From NCBI RefSeq assembly GCF_019059575.1, contig NW_024881628.1:1-64000 (forward strand): a DNA stretch of 64,000 nucleotides, read 5' to 3'. This DNA comes from Amphibalanus amphitrite (Eukaryota; Arthropoda; Thecostraca; Balanomorpha; Balanidae). A program made the translations under genes and the position numbers. Below the pieces are notes generated by a model, which saw nothing but the letters and a program-made list of their open reading frames with translations, made no database searches and was not told where the DNA came from. This document shows positions 36,060 through 49,400 of the stretch, piece after piece (positions within the stretch are counted from its first letter, which is position 1; every line of letters begins with the position of its first letter).

Positions 36060-38740
36060 TGCTTGGCTCCATGGATGTTCAATATTTTGGAATGCCGTAT
36101 TAGCAAATTGAATTTCCGGAGCTTGCCGTGGAATTTCAAATTTGATGTTATTCCTGATCGATCTTACGTCAAAAGTAGATAATGCCTATCCTGGTTTCTA
36201 ACCTCAGAAACGTACGTACTCTTTTAGGATACGACTGAACAAAATTGATGGAAAAGAGCCAAAATCGTGCTTTTCGTTAGCACTTCTAAGTTAACAACAT
36301 CAATGCAACCCTAACCAGCTGTTGCAAAGAACTAGCTCAGTCGTAGCGAATAAGAATACTGAGTGTTGCCAGCCTTCGCGCATTTTTTCACCCGGTGGTC
36401 AGTCTCTCTGACCATCGGTCTCCCGCCGGGCCGTGACATAACCCGCTCATCTGCGGAGAGCACCGCCAGATGCACCTTCGTCTACCGGGCGGGGGTGCTA
36501 TCATATTCATGACCGGAGATTCCTGGACGCCAGGCGGCACGTGCGCGTGCCTTGCGTACCGGCGGTCCGGCCGCGCGGCGGGGGCCACCGGAGCCCTGGC
36601 GGGGGGCCGCGCTGACCCCTGGCCGCCCGGGGCCCCGCTGAGCCACCGCCGAGCGGGCCCGGCCGCCTTTTTACCGGTCAAGCGCGCTTTTTACCCGCCA
36701 GATCGGCGCGCGCGACTTCTGGCGCGCTGCGATGCCATCGCGCGCGCGGCGTGGTCAGCGCGTGCCACGTGCTGATGAGCTGGAGTGCCGCGCGAGCTCG
36801 GCTGTCGCGCGAGACAGCTGGACGCTCGCAGGGGGAGGGGAGAGGGCACTGCGGCCGGCTCCGCAGTAGAGATGTGGCCGACTGGACCGCCGGGTGGGGT
36901 GAGAGGTCACGCCGACCCGCGCAGAGATCGATGCCCATCGCCGGGTCATCTGGACCCCTTGCAGTGCCACCAGCTCCCTGCTGCTCACCAGTAAAAAGTC
37001 AGAAATTCTCCGCGGCAGAATTTGAATCTGAATGAATGTTTTCATCGTTTTAATGATCGATAACATTCCTTGAATATTTTACGGTAGATTTTATCGAGCT
37101 GGAGCAGAAATTTATAATCATCAGATACATCAGAATGATAAAACGCCCCATTGTCCATCCGACGGCAGGGCGCAGTTTATTTAGGTGCTCGACAATGAAG
37201 AACAAGCCCAAGAAAACAAACTGATGCCCATAGCCGGTCGGCGCGCCCTGTCGAGCGGCGGCCTCCCGGCGTGCACCGGCTGGGCCGCCGGCGGCGATTG
37301 TGGCGCGCCGGTGGCGCATGGCGCGCGCCGTGACTGGCGCGGCGCGTCGTGTGCGATCGACGCGGACGAGTCACGACTAATCGGCCAGCTCGTTACTCGC
37401 CGGTTTTTGCGCCGTCCGTCCAATCACGGCTGGGTCGTTTATCATGTCACGCCGGACGCGGTCACACTTGCAGAGGGCCGGTGGTGGCTGTTGGTGTCCC
37501 TTCAGAGGGACGTTCTGAGGCGGGTGTATATGGATATAATGCGCATAACAGAGCCTATTATTGGACTCGAATCAGGGTTTTCATAATGTCTGTTTCCTGA
37601 AACATCATGCTTCCGCACGCAGAAGATTATCGTTCGTTCGTTACGCTCAGATGTTACGTTCGTGTGCCACAAGAGGACACAAATATTCTTGAGATTTTGA
37701 AAAAGCAGATTAAACAGAAAACTATGGAAGCAGTGATAGTAAAATGGCAAAGCTTAAGCGCTCTTTGGCAAGTCAATTGGATGAAAATAGTGAGAGCCGA
37801 AACTTTTGCTATTGTGCACTCCGCATAGAAACCCAGTAGCTGGGTAATTCAAAATATAGGTTTTCAGCTTTCTAATCATTTGGCGAGGTTTTGGTTCAGC
37901 ATGCGTACGCTATTTAATTTTCCTAAAAAAAAAAACAATTTAAAAAGGTCGTCTTTGATTCTCAAATTGCTGTGGCTGTCGTAAGTATCCCTTTCCTTTT
38001 GTTTTTCAGCTCTTGTAATCCTTTGTAGAAAGGCAGCCCTAAACAATGAGCATCTTCCTCGTTATCATTTTTACAAAAGCTTCCCATTTAACGGTGTTTT
38101 CTCTCTTCCCTGTCTCCCCGGGGATTCTGACCAGCTGCTGTGAGAGGCATCCGCTGGAAAACAAAGCCGTGATTGGTCACTGCGGCCGCCATGTTGTTTA
38201 CCGGGCGTGTTCTGATGATATCAGGCTCCTCCGGCCTGCGGCACCACTGCCCGGCCGAGAACACGCCCTCAACGAGGGGAAGCACGGCCGGTCAGCGAGC
38301 GAGGCACACTGAGACTACCTCACAGCTCTCTGCAGCTTGTGTCGTCACCTTTGAAAAGCTGCTTTCGAAGTGAGAATTTGTAAGTCCACCATCGTATGCA
38401 TACAATATCGTAAAACAAGTAACTAAATAACGAGGAAAAAAGCAACAGAGTGTGCAAGCATAAGTACCAAAAGTACTAAGCATGTAGAACCGAAACCGCT
38501 GCATGATAGGTATGCAATGCATAGCTCATACCAGGTGCGTAGCAACGTAGCCAAGACACTAAGAAAACACTAAGACAGCATGCGTCTTACGAGATAAGGT
38601 TCTAAATGCAGTGTGATGACAGCTAAACGGCGGGGTTCGCATTCAAAGCCCGTGAAAACGAAGCACTCCCTGCCATGGAGCGTCAGCGTGGCCATTGCAA
38701 AAACCTGCGACCGTCAACATACTCAGAACGGGCACAGCGC
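36060..38740. other. Intergenic, no gene seen
   Basis: GC-rich blocks lie at 36.4-36.9 and 37.2-37.5 kb. At 38168-38200 a minus-strand CCAAT box and a GCCGCCAT (YY1-like) word occur close together. An 11-bp hairpin (GGGCGTGTTCT / AGAACACGCCC) spans 38203-38269. These may mark a promoter of something unannotated; no exon is evident. Confidence 0.4.
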
Positions 38741-38938
<198 letters not shown>

Positions 38939-39339
38939 AAAGAGGAATGAAAAAATACAGCACTTTTTGTATTTGCAGCCAAATGTGTATTTTAAAGTAC
39001 ACTTAAAATTTTTGAACACCGTGAACTGGGTAAGTGGTTATTCTGCATACCCAAGGGAGTTTTTATATACCCAATAATGGGTGTTCAGGGAGCGTTTGAC
39101 GCCTTTAACCGTGTATGACAGGCTTCATGACACTGTAATAAGTGTCACAGTACACATTTAAAAGTGTCTGACACTCATCATACACTGCAAAAACACCCCA
39201 CCCCGTTTTTAAATTTTCTCAGTGTAGGTAAAGTTATTGTTCGCACTGATCACCACTCAAGCGCGACTACTTCGAGCATTATCATCACTATCGGTGTTTT
39301 CCAGATATTTTTTAGGTAAAGGCTTATTTGCAGAGCCCA

Positions 39340-40236
39340 TTGACCCTCGCCCGTATAGGGGGGGGGGGTCGAACGGACCCCTCCCCATGGTTTTTCGCGA
39401 ATAACTCGCGTAAAAAGCGGCCGATCGCGACGAAACTTTCAGTACCCTCGCGTTGATCAATTTTACACCTACCCTGAAAAATTCATGACCCTGACCCTAA
39501 TGACCTTTGACCTGTGACCTACTTTTCGAGACCATGTTTGGCCGGAATCGCGATTCGGCGTATGTCGGCTCGCATTAGCCGCGCGTTTGCAGTCTTTTCG
39601 TGGTTTCAAGCGTTCAAACATGTGATATGATGTTGCCCCCATGCATTAGGGTGGGTATCAAGGTCACCTGAAGGTCAGGTCAGGTCATTGACCTTTGGTG
39701 ACCTCGGTTCACTTTTTCGAGTTTGACATGTTTCTAGGCCAGTTTTTGGAGCTGAATTCGAATTTAGCAACCATATGAACATTTACGAAGTAGTTTTGGT
39801 GCCTTCGTAACATGTTACGAAGCTGTCAGAGGCAGTTGACACCTACTAGGAATACCCTGCAGGACCCCTACTGGTTGACCTGACCTGACCTGACCCGACC
39901 TGGACTAAATGCATAAAGACATCATCTGTGATCAAAACTAACATGATATTCGTGATCAGCGCCCCGAAAAACCCCATAGCAGACACACTTTACGACGTTA
40001 TAATAGGTCCCGATTTTCCCGAGTTTTGGGTCATTGACCTGACCTGCAAGGTCAATCAATGACCGAGGACCTTAAAATTAGGTATCATCGGCTTCCTCTC
40101 GTCACGGGCAACACGCTCGTTTTTTCCGCGAAGCTCTAGCTCGATCAGGGGCGAAACGGCAAGGGGGGGGGGTCCAACGGACCCCCCCCCCTTATACGTT
40201 CGCGGCTGGAAAAACACCAATACGGGCGAGGGTTGA
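39340..40236. mobile_element. G-hairpin element F with TTGA edges
   Basis: Ends TTGACCCTCGCCCGTAT and ATACGGGCGAGGGTTGA: the same family terminus, but the flanking tetramer is TTGA on both sides. The subterminal hairpins are GGGTCGAACGGACCC (left) and GGGTCCAACGGACCC (right). The family phrase GAATAACTCGCG...CGAAACTTTCAGTACC lies inside the left end. TGACCT arrays occur at 39485-39525, 39660-39705, 39875-39902 and 40030-40060. Confidence 0.75.
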
Positions 40237-40999
40237 AATTGCGACGCCGCCAACGTTTACCATTGTGTCATTAAGGGGTCCGCTCATTTTATGAACAGTT
40301 TCCGTATCGTCTCGGTGTCAAACACTTCAACTCCAACTTCCTCTTCCTATATCTCACCGACCCGTAATCAGCCTTATCCTAACCGCACCCGCTAGTTCTC
40401 CCTACCCAGCATCTCATCTTCAGCTTCCGGTTAGTGCGCTAATCGCGGCCGTGTCACTGCGCCTCCCCTCACGGCGCCACTCCCGCCATTAGCGACCGGG
40501 CGCGCGCCCGAGTGGCGCGATCCGGGCGCGCGCTTTTGGCCGGGCGACACCCCTTTGTTTTCGCTGTCGAGTTGGTTCCGGGCGCGCGATTCGCGTGCGG
40601 TCGCACAAATAAACACGCGTCGACACTAGCATAGTACGCTTACAAACAGTGGGCAAGTGCTCGCTGTCCGCCCGTGACAGTTGGTGACGTCACCGAACCT
40701 GTCGGCCGTCAGCCGGCGAGCGTGGTTGGATGACAGGTCATAAAGTGACTAGATGACAGACCAGGCGGATGACAAACCGGTACGAGTGCAGCGATTTGGT
40801 TGATCATGTTACCGACCATCATAAGCTTGACTATTTCAACGAGCACAGAAGCAAAATTTGGAGTAGAAACTCTTGCAGTAATGTATCATTTTGCATCTAC
40901 ATACGTATTTTACGAGTACCTATTTCTTATCAATAGCTCATTTACCAAAAAGAACAATCTGCTCCTGTCAGAAGTCAGTACTTTTGCTGTTGTTATTGC

Positions 41000-41165
41000 C
41001 AGTAGCGGCGGAACACCTTCGATTACGTGGGGGAGGGGGGGGGGACTGCCGACTTTTGGTCTCATTCTTTCCATGCAATGTACATAGGGCTAATGTTAAA
41101 ATGGCAAAATCAAGGGGTGGGACTCGGTGCCCCAATGCCTTCCCCCCGTTCCGCCGCCTATCATG
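41000..41165. mobile_element. hAT-like MITE of the CAGTAGCGGCGGAAC family, copy 1
   Basis: A perfect 8-bp duplication GTTATTGC (40992-40999 and 41166-41173). Ends CAGTAGCGGCGGAAC and GTTCCGCCGCCTATCATG, G-run left, C-run right. The family core is ATTCTTTCCATGCA followed by CATAGGGCTAATGTTAAAAT. Confidence 0.85.
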
Positions 41166-41781
41166 GTTATTGCCGTTTTCAAAACATCGATTGATAATAG
41201 ATGCGTGACAAAGTAAGCTAGTTTCGGTTATGGGTTAATGACTTTCAGGTTTTAACTTCCAAGAACAGTGACTTTTGCCATCTATCAGACTTTTGGTTCC
41301 ACGAAACATGACATGCACTATGATCCCCTGTGATACCCATGTCATCACGGTTCAAGAAACGAAAACAAGTGATTGCATTGCAGCCTCATCATCACTTCTG
41401 AGCACGCTCTAACACACAAACAAACAGCTTACTGTGCTGAAAACATCTCTGTAAACCGACCACTGTTGATCCTGCCCCGACACACCCTTCGCCCGGACCC
41501 CTGCCATCCGGTCATCAGTCCGCTCTGCAGACGACGTTTGATGACGTCATCAGTTCTGCCCGATCTGTTTATTATCGCTACCCAATCCACCTCCTCCGCA
41601 GCATGGTGACAGACCGGGTGTCCCATGAGCCTCGACTTTTTCTTCGCAGTTGGGTGATTTGTCGCTGAAATTTCTGACGTGCGAATGTGCGGAGATGTTA
41701 GTATGGGAAACTCTCAGGGTGTGTGAATTGGTATTTTTCAGAAAAATGAAAATGTGGTAGGTGTCGTGTTGTGTGTCTTAG

Positions 41782-41888
41782 CCTGGATGTGTGTTGCATA
41801 AGGTGGCCACCTGCAAAGAATTATGCAACACAAGTTGATATTCTGAAAAGAAAGAGACCAGCGACAGACGTTGAGGCACCAAATTTAG
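41782..41888 (+). CDS. Weak candidate internal exon, unknown gene
   Basis: A 107-nt stretch open in one frame between an acceptor-like TGTGTCTTAG and a good donor (TTAG|GTAAGA). It encodes a basic peptide containing ILKRKRP. It can be spliced to a segment starting at 42148 with an Asp/Ser repeat, keeping the frame open. I recognise no domain and found no upstream exon, so this may be coincidence. Confidence 0.2.
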
Positions 41889-42147
41889 GTAAGAACAGTC
41901 TCCGAGCAGTGCACCGTGCACCGCTCGGCTTCAACAAATGTTCTCAAAGCCGAGCCTTCAGAACCATAGGCAAGACTAGGCGAAAAGCATGAGGTTATGT
42001 CTCTTGGATCATGTTCAATTGCACCTGTCAACCATACGAAGTCAACCGCATTTGTTTCTGCATTACCCTTGATGACGATATTTATCAAACATTGAATAAT
42101 TTATGACGTCCGTCTGTGAACTTTCCTTTTCTTCTAGACATTACCAG

Positions 42148-42299
42148 AAGTTTGTGAGACTATGTCTCCTGATTCAGATGGTTCAGACGATTCAGATGAT
42201 TCAGATGATTCAGATTCAGATGACCTGAATTTTATCTGCAAGTTGGCTGACCTCGTCTTCCGCTCTACTTCCGCTTTACGAGTAAATGACATTTCGTGA
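42148..42299 (+). CDS. Weak candidate terminal exon with Asp-Ser repeat
   Basis: Follows a pyrimidine-rich tract and two tandem acceptors (TTCTAG at 42137, CCAG at 42147). Read in phase with 41782-41888 it gives an acidic SDGSDDSDDSDD run (from a 9-bp GATTCAGAT repeat), then about 25 residues and TGA at 42297-42299. Using the first acceptor instead gives an early stop. The coding status is unproven. Confidence 0.18.
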
Positions 42300-43779
42300 G
42301 AGCAACATGACTGGTCCGGTCGAAGTGGCGAGTTTGAGATTGTTGTATGTACAAAAAGGCTTACAAAGATATGGCGCTAATTTTTTACGATATTAGTTTG
42401 TAAAACTGTGCTGGTTTTAATAAAAAACAGAAGTTTGTTCTGGGTTTGCTTGGTTCACCGCATCAACTGGCATGTGCATACGTTCTGTGCATTGGCTGAA
42501 AGAGTGGATAACTTATTCTCCAACGTTGCACCTTTCCCAGCCAAACCGGAGCCGTCGTTCCTTGACCTTCTGGTTCCGCCAGCTGGGACATCTCGGGCCC
42601 GAGGGCCGGCGGGAAGAAGAGAGACACAGGAAATATGACAACGTCCGCTCCCACCGCATCCCAGCGACACATAGGTCACGGTCGAAGGATGTTTGGGGTC
42701 AGCAGCCAGCCTCCATGGGAATGTTGTCGAAGAAAAACCGCGACAGGAAACTCTCAGGAAGTAGCTATATGTTCCTAAGTCCACGATAAAAATGTGCCAG
42801 AAACAGTCTTTACAATTTTGTTGTGCTGTTTGTTGCATGGTAACGCTTGTGGAGTTGTGTCCTCAACGTAGAAGTGCCGGATTTCGACCTTGGGTCTAAC
42901 TTGAGCATTTTTTCTCGAATATTATTGCGTTGCTTATTTGACAGCCGTCGCAATTTCATAAAGTAAGGACAAATGCAAATAAAACTGCCTAGAAAATATG
43001 TTTAAATATTTCCAGGACGCAGCCGCATAAGTCTCCACGACAACCATGCGAGCAGCGTCGTCGCGCACTCGTCCTCTCAAAACATTTCAAACTGACCGGA
43101 AGCCGTTGGGTGTCAATCTATTCCAGCTGACACTGGTCGGGGGACGCGGTCGGCGTCTGTGGGACACGATGATGACCTCTCAGTGATCCCCTCCCCCTCT
43201 CTTCTCGCTCCCGAACCGAAGGAATATCTCGTCTCCGGAGGCAGGGCGGGACACCGTTCGTCACTTCTCAGCCGTCCCGTGTCGCCCCATCTGACACCGC
43301 GCGTGAGCCGCCTGACACCTGACACCGCCGAGTCAGGGGTCGCCAGGCACCGCTAATTGCGCACGTGCACACATAAATAACACCAAACGGAACTGCCGCG
43401 TCCGCCGGGGAGCGAACGGGTGGCGGCGGGGCGGCAGACATGGATGAGGAGATTCGCGATGAGCCTAATGGGCGTGGGAGCGATAGCTGGGTGATGATGG
43501 GGATGAGGGCAGTGATGCTTTACAGATGGCGTCTTTATCGGCGTGATCGAATCTCCGATGAGATTCAAATGGAAGATTCAAAGAAAAAAATGCTTAACTG
43601 ATAACTCATAGGTATTGCTCAGTTCCTTGAGAACCGTTATGTGCTAATAAAAATGCAAGAATTCCAATGTAAGGAAGGTTATTACACAAGCTACTCATTG
43701 AGTGAGCTACATGCTTCTCTGCTGCTGGAAACGCACCTTTCGATTGTTTTGACTTGTGAAATAACTACGACACATCAGT

Positions 43780-43940
43780 CAGAGGCGGATCCAGCTCAGA
43801 GGTTTGGGGGGGGGGGGGGGCAAACCATAACAATTTATCGATTCTTTCCATGCATCGTCCATAGGCGTAATGTTAAAATTATGCCGTTTGGGGGGGGGGC
43901 AAATGCCCATTTTGCCCCCCCCCCCCTAGATCCGCCACTG
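43780..43940. mobile_element. hAT-like MITE of the same family, diverged copy (GGCGGATCCAG ends)
   Basis: A perfect 8-bp duplication ACATCAGT (43772-43779 and 43941-43948). Ends CAGAGGCGGATCCAG and CTAGATCCGCCACTG. It has long G and C runs inside the ends. The core ATTCTTTCCATGCA...CATAGGCGTAATGTTAAAAT links it to the copies at 41000, 59152 and 59399. Confidence 0.85.
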
Positions 43941-43948
43941 ACATCAGT

Positions 43949-44053
43949 AATCCCAAAAAAGAATCAGTTCGTAGGCACTCAGCTGATGTTGATATTGAAT
44001 TGTATCCCCCTGACAATTTCTCCCCTATTTAATTTCAATTTCTTCTATATCTG

Positions 44054-44152
<99 letters not shown>

Positions 44153-45038
44153 TCCCTCCCGTTTCCACCCTTTCGCTGCCGGACCGGGCACTTCGTCCAC
44201 GTGGCCGGGAGATCTATTTCCGGAAAGGATGTTCGGACAGGAACCGTCCGCCCTAAGAAAACATGCACTTCCGAGAAAGGTTAATAAGCTTTGAGCAGCT
44301 GCCGAACTGTTGACTTTTGACCCAAAGTAAGCCGTCTGCAAAAACAATCAACATAAATCTAACACGCTCCAAGTGTTTTGAAATTCAGTATTTCCTTTCC
44401 TCACCACGCTTTAGGAATGCAAAATTAGTCGTCGAGAGCTATAACCAGTAACAACAAATCCTGGATCATGTCTAAAGCGTTTTGTTTGTGGCATCATACA
44501 CACACGAATTTATGTTAATTCTATGAATGGGAGAGCACAGGCATTCTCAAAGCAGCACGGTGCCAGCTGTTCCCAGTGGGGTCCTCTGATAGCCCAGGTC
44601 TCCGGTCGTCGGTAGTGGCATATACGAGGAGCCATAATCTGATACCCATCGGCCAGCGCGGTAACTAAGTTACTGCCCATGGAGCCTCCCTCCTTCCGCG
44701 CCCGGTGCTATAAACTATACTCGGTGCTCCCCCTCTACTGAATGCTAATACCGTTGATGGGGGCTACTATAGTGTTTATACAGCGTCGGGGGCACCCTTT
44801 CATGGAGGGCTGCTGTTGATATAAGGAGTGACCGCCCGCGTGGCGCCGTGGTGAACAGCGGCAGCACGTTATTTGTGGAGCAGGTGTGAACTGAGCTCCG
44901 CATGAAAAACGCAATTGTTCTAAGGTATAGGCATATACAGGATGACGTACGTTATGACACGATCTCGAAATGAAATGTCAACTGCAGGCAGTGACAGCAA
45001 GTACATACCTATACATACATTGCCGCTTCAAAAGATAA
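43949..45038. other. Intergenic, no gene seen apart from the CT tract
   Basis: 44.58-44.88 kb is a moderately GC-rich block that stands out from its AT-rich flanks, but I cannot assign it. Confidence 0.4.
44054..44150. repeat. CT microsatellite
   Basis: A near-pure (CT)n tract of about 97 bp. Confidence 0.97.
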
Positions 45039-45323
45039 TAGCCGTTTTCACAATCACTACGGCCATCTGGTACACATTTGGTGCACATCTGGTGCAGATC
45101 AGGTGCAGATTTGGTCAAATCAGGTTCAGCGTGTCTCTTAGTAGCTATCAGCTATGGTTACACTAATTGCTTATATGCCTGCTTCGTCGTATTATCAGAG
45201 AGCACCATCGATTAAAACACTGAAATAAATTCATAATATGAAGATATTTGCTGTAAAAAAGATTAGGTGCAGATTTGGTCAAATTAGGTGCACTCGCCGG
45301 ATAGAACGTCGTGACAACGGCTA
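45039..45323 (-). mobile_element. Tc1/mariner-like MITE, copy 2 (inverted)
   Basis: TA-flanked, with ends TAGCCGTTTTCACAA and CGTGACAACGGCTA (diverged from the copy at 25189). The internal sequence matches the other two copies in reverse orientation, including the TGCACC/GGTGCA subterminal words. Confidence 0.8.
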
Positions 45324-45371
45324 TTGTGCATCCCTTTATTGACTAGATCTTTTGATGCTGGAGCTTTTAGC

Positions 45372-46422
45372 TTAACCCTCGCCGGACCTATTGGTTTTCT
45401 ACATACGCGCCGGCCGAGGGAGGGGGGGGGGGGGGGCGGGTACGACCCCCTCGCCGTTTCGCCCCTGGTGGAGCTAGCGCGTCGCGGAAAAAACGAGCGT
45501 GTGCGCCGTTGCGAGACGCAGAGATTGGTACCTACCCGATTTTAAGGTCCTAGGTCAACCGGTGACCTCTGAGGTCAGGTCAAGTGCCCCAAGGTACGGT
45601 TCAGTTTTTGGTGAATAACTTCGCAAAAAACGGCTGCAGAGCCGCGATTTTGGCAGCATTGTGTTCGCCTCGCTCAGGCGCGTCGAATGATTACTTTTTG
45701 TTCGGGTCAGGTCAACTTAGGTTGTTGACCTCAGGTCAAGGTCAGGTCAGCACCCCCAGGTCACGAAGTTGGCCGAAAGAAGTCATGTCGCATGTCATTC
45801 GATTCGGCAGGTCTTCCTGAGTCCATTGGTGGCTTTCCCGACTCGCTAGCTTAATTTGATCAAGAATTATTGACGAAAAACTAATATGACCTTGATGACG
45901 TCACAAATGACGTCACGCAAGGTCAACATTGCAAAAGTGACGCATCTAAACTTGCAAGGAGTACATCAAATCACGATTCTGTGTGCTTGAGATAGTTGGA
46001 GATCGTTCCCGGCGCCAAAATATGTAGCTGTTTTCATTTTTCCCCATTGACTTATAATGGTGAGGTCACGAAAATGACCTGACCTCATATGACTTTTAAG
46101 AAAAATCCGAGATATACAAGCTGTGAGACTCATAATGGATACTAGATCCTGCAAGTTTCATTTCCCTGTGACATCTCCTCTGGCAGTGAGGGCGTTCCGA
46201 AATTGCGACATCTGAAGACCGTGCAGAGGTTCACTTATGACGTCATAGGTCAGTGACCTGACCTGACCCAAAAATGTGGTTGGTGTCAAAAGATCCGGCT
46301 TGAATCAAAGGTCAGGTATGCCAAGTTTCAGAGCTCTATCGCCAGCGTGTTTGGAGCTATCGCGAAAAAAAACCTATGAGGGGCGGCACCCGCCCCTCCC
46401 CCCCTCGGCCGGCGAGGGTTAA
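45372..46422 (-). mobile_element. TTAA/G-hairpin element G (inverted)
   Basis: A perfect 14-bp terminal repeat TTAACCCTCGCCGG with its complement at the right. The right hairpin is GGGGCGGCACCCGCCCC and the left is GGGCGGGTACGACCCCC. The left 200 bp matches the right end of element F in reverse complement, so G is inverted relative to F. It contains AGGTCA arrays at 45570-45590 and 45705-45770 and a TGACGTCA pair (45896 and 45908). Confidence 0.8.
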
Positions 46423-49400
46423 TTCTGAAAACAGTTCGTTCCGGAAAAGTCTGCGCAATACTCGGAATGATCAAGAGACATACAAATGAAAAGCAGACAT
46501 CATTTTGGCGAAGCATTTGCTCCAGAAAGATGTCTTTAGATCACTATGATTATTATTTTATACATCTTCACGTAGCAGGTATATATGCATATAATATGCT
46601 TATGCATATATCACCTAGACGTATAATTACAATGTTTTTGTTTTTCGTCGATTCGCCTTCCCTCATCGCAACCACATGAAAATCCTTCTTTGGAAATGTA
46701 CTGTGAATTGTCACTATAAACTACTCTGGGTATTTCGTAGAAAGCATTATTCCTCCTCCAGACGCTTCAAGTTTTGAACTATTCAAATTAAAGCAATCAT
46801 CTGTGAAACACCACCCACAGAAAATGTCGATCCCTTCTTAAATGCGTACAGCTCACATCACCATTGGCAGAAAACGTCCAATTTCGGCTGATTCGGCACC
46901 TTTATCCCGAGTCGGGACGGTGTTGCCAGGTGTGTTGCCAGACCGACCGACCAGGCAGCGGCGCGGGCCGGGTCGCCCGGAATGTGATGGTATTTGGCGG
47001 CCCGGCGCCCCCCGGCGGGCAGGCGGGCGGCCCCCCCATGGCACGGGCCGGCCGGCGCAGCATGCGCCGCCGCCGCCGCCGCCGCCGCTGGCCACCAGCC
47101 ATGTCCAGAATGTGATTCATTTGTTTTTATGCTGCCCAGTGCGGTATTGTTTAAATGCCGGCGCGGGGCGGCCGTCCATAGCCGCAGCCGGCGCCAATGA
47201 CACGGTGCTCATAACCGGAATCTAATTTGCGGCGTCGCTGGGACTCGGAATGTGTGGGAACGGGTCCAGTGTGCGCGGTGCGCCGCTCGTAAACTCTCGA
47301 TTCGGACTGGATTATGTTCGGTAAATAAGTCCGGACGGCAGGGTACCGCCCTGGCGACGGTTTGCGCCGAGGGAGGAAAGGTAGCTACCTCGCTGGTCAG
47401 TGTCTCACTCCTCCGAGCTGTCTGATAGGAAGGCCGAGCCTGCCACATACGGTACGCAGGGGGCTCGTGATCCCCACAGGAGGGTATCAGCCACATCTAG
47501 CTCAGGGTTCCTCTGAGCAGTTTATCATTGCAGCGGAGGAAGATAAGAGGGCCGATGGTTTTATTAGACCACTGAATTGCAATAGATTCCTTGTTTATAA
47601 GCCCGTTGAAGCTACTGAAATGACAATGGTTTAGAGCTGGATGAACATATCAAAGTAATGGAGGCTAGTATTTCACAAGGGTATATTTTTATCGAATTGC
47701 GTGCATGAAAAGTCAAGTGATCAAAATCATTTTTTATTATAACTGCGGCTTTATAAATTTAATTTCAGAGATTCATTGTGTCACTGTCACTACGTGTGCA
47801 GTGAAATTCATTTTTAAGGACTTGCATCTAAACATTGCATCGTTGTGAACATATATTGCTGCATTGCACAATATACCTACATTAAGACATGTTGTGTTGT
47901 CCATAGCCTTGTTTTGCCGTTGAATTCCAGAAACTTTAAAAGTATTTCTATTGACTGGCCTGTGATGTGCCAAATCGTTATTTTACTTTGTCCTCTATAA
48001 TGTTCTCGTAATCGGTGATATTTATGTACTTTAACCTACAAAATTGCAGGTTTTGTAAGCTGGATTCCCAATGGGATTTCCCCTTAGGATTCAACTCTGG
48101 GCTCCTACCTCGTGTTATTCGCCAGAACTGGTACAGCTCGTACGACCACCTACCAAGGATACAAATGTAGCAGATTAAAATGACAAACGCTTTAGCTCAA
48201 CTCTCCAGGGATACAACGGGCTGATTAATGTTCGTTTTTAGCTGAGTTATCCTCGGTTACCAATGGCGGCCGATTCCCATTTGTACAATCGCCGAATCAG
48301 AAAAATGGCACCAGTACTGGGGTGATATTAATGACACGGCCCGTCGGCTTCTTGTCTCCTTTTCACCAAGAGCAATTCTCTAAATAATCCTCTGTGTGCC
48401 GTCGCGAGGGCCGTATCACAAACGATTGCATAATTTGCACAGCAGCATATCAAGAACTTCATTAAATCACGGCGGCCAACATTGCAGGTGCCGACGCGGC
48501 ACCAACGGCCCCAACGGATAGCGCCCATTGTGCCTCTGCGATTCAGCGCGGCTTCAAATCAATGGATCGAGCAGTGCGCCGCCGTGGCCATTGTGGTGCG
48601 TCTGCAGCGCCGCATCCGCCGCGCCGCCGCGCCGCCGCCGACACAATATATGACGCCTATTATCATCCGAGCTTTGAATTCTCTCCATTTTGATTTTGTC
48701 CGGCCGGCGGGCGACCACCGGCGCCGAGATGACCCCCGCCGCGAGCGCCGCTTTGACGAACGCGGCGCGACCCGACTGCGCGCCCGAACGCCAGAAGTAA
48801 TGACAATTGTGCACGCGGGAAAGCTTTTTGATTCCAGCCGTGACTCCATTATCATTCACGATTGACAAAACTAATTACCGGCCGAGAGCGGTGGGGCGCC
48901 GCACGCCGGCCGGCCACGCCGCAAAATGGCGGACGCGCCGCCGGCAGCTGCCGCGCTGCGCCGTTGCACGCAGCCCGAGAGGCCGTCCCAGGGCTGGGAG
49001 CAGCACGGGCGGGGCGCCGGCCGGCCTTTCAGCGGCGCTCCAGGAAAATGGTGACCTCCCGCCGGTGGGAAAAACGGCCGACATGTGTCGCGTGCCCCGG
49101 GAGACGCCAGCGCAGATGTGCACCACAGAAAGGGTGTTTAATGCGCCGCTTTCGTTTTATTTGAACTAACAATGTACTCAGGCTGGGAAAATGTGCGAAT
49201 CTACAACCATTCCCAAGGAAATGGAACGCTGTTTCATGTTTTCAGGAGGAAGTAGCCTAAATTTGTCCTATATTTCAAAGCCTTTTACAGTGTGTTCAGT
49301 GCTGTGATCCGAAATTATTCGCAAATTCAGCCCAGCCATCATTCGCATTTGGCTGATCAGAGCGGCGTACATACCCCAAATATTATGCTTCACTTTTCTC

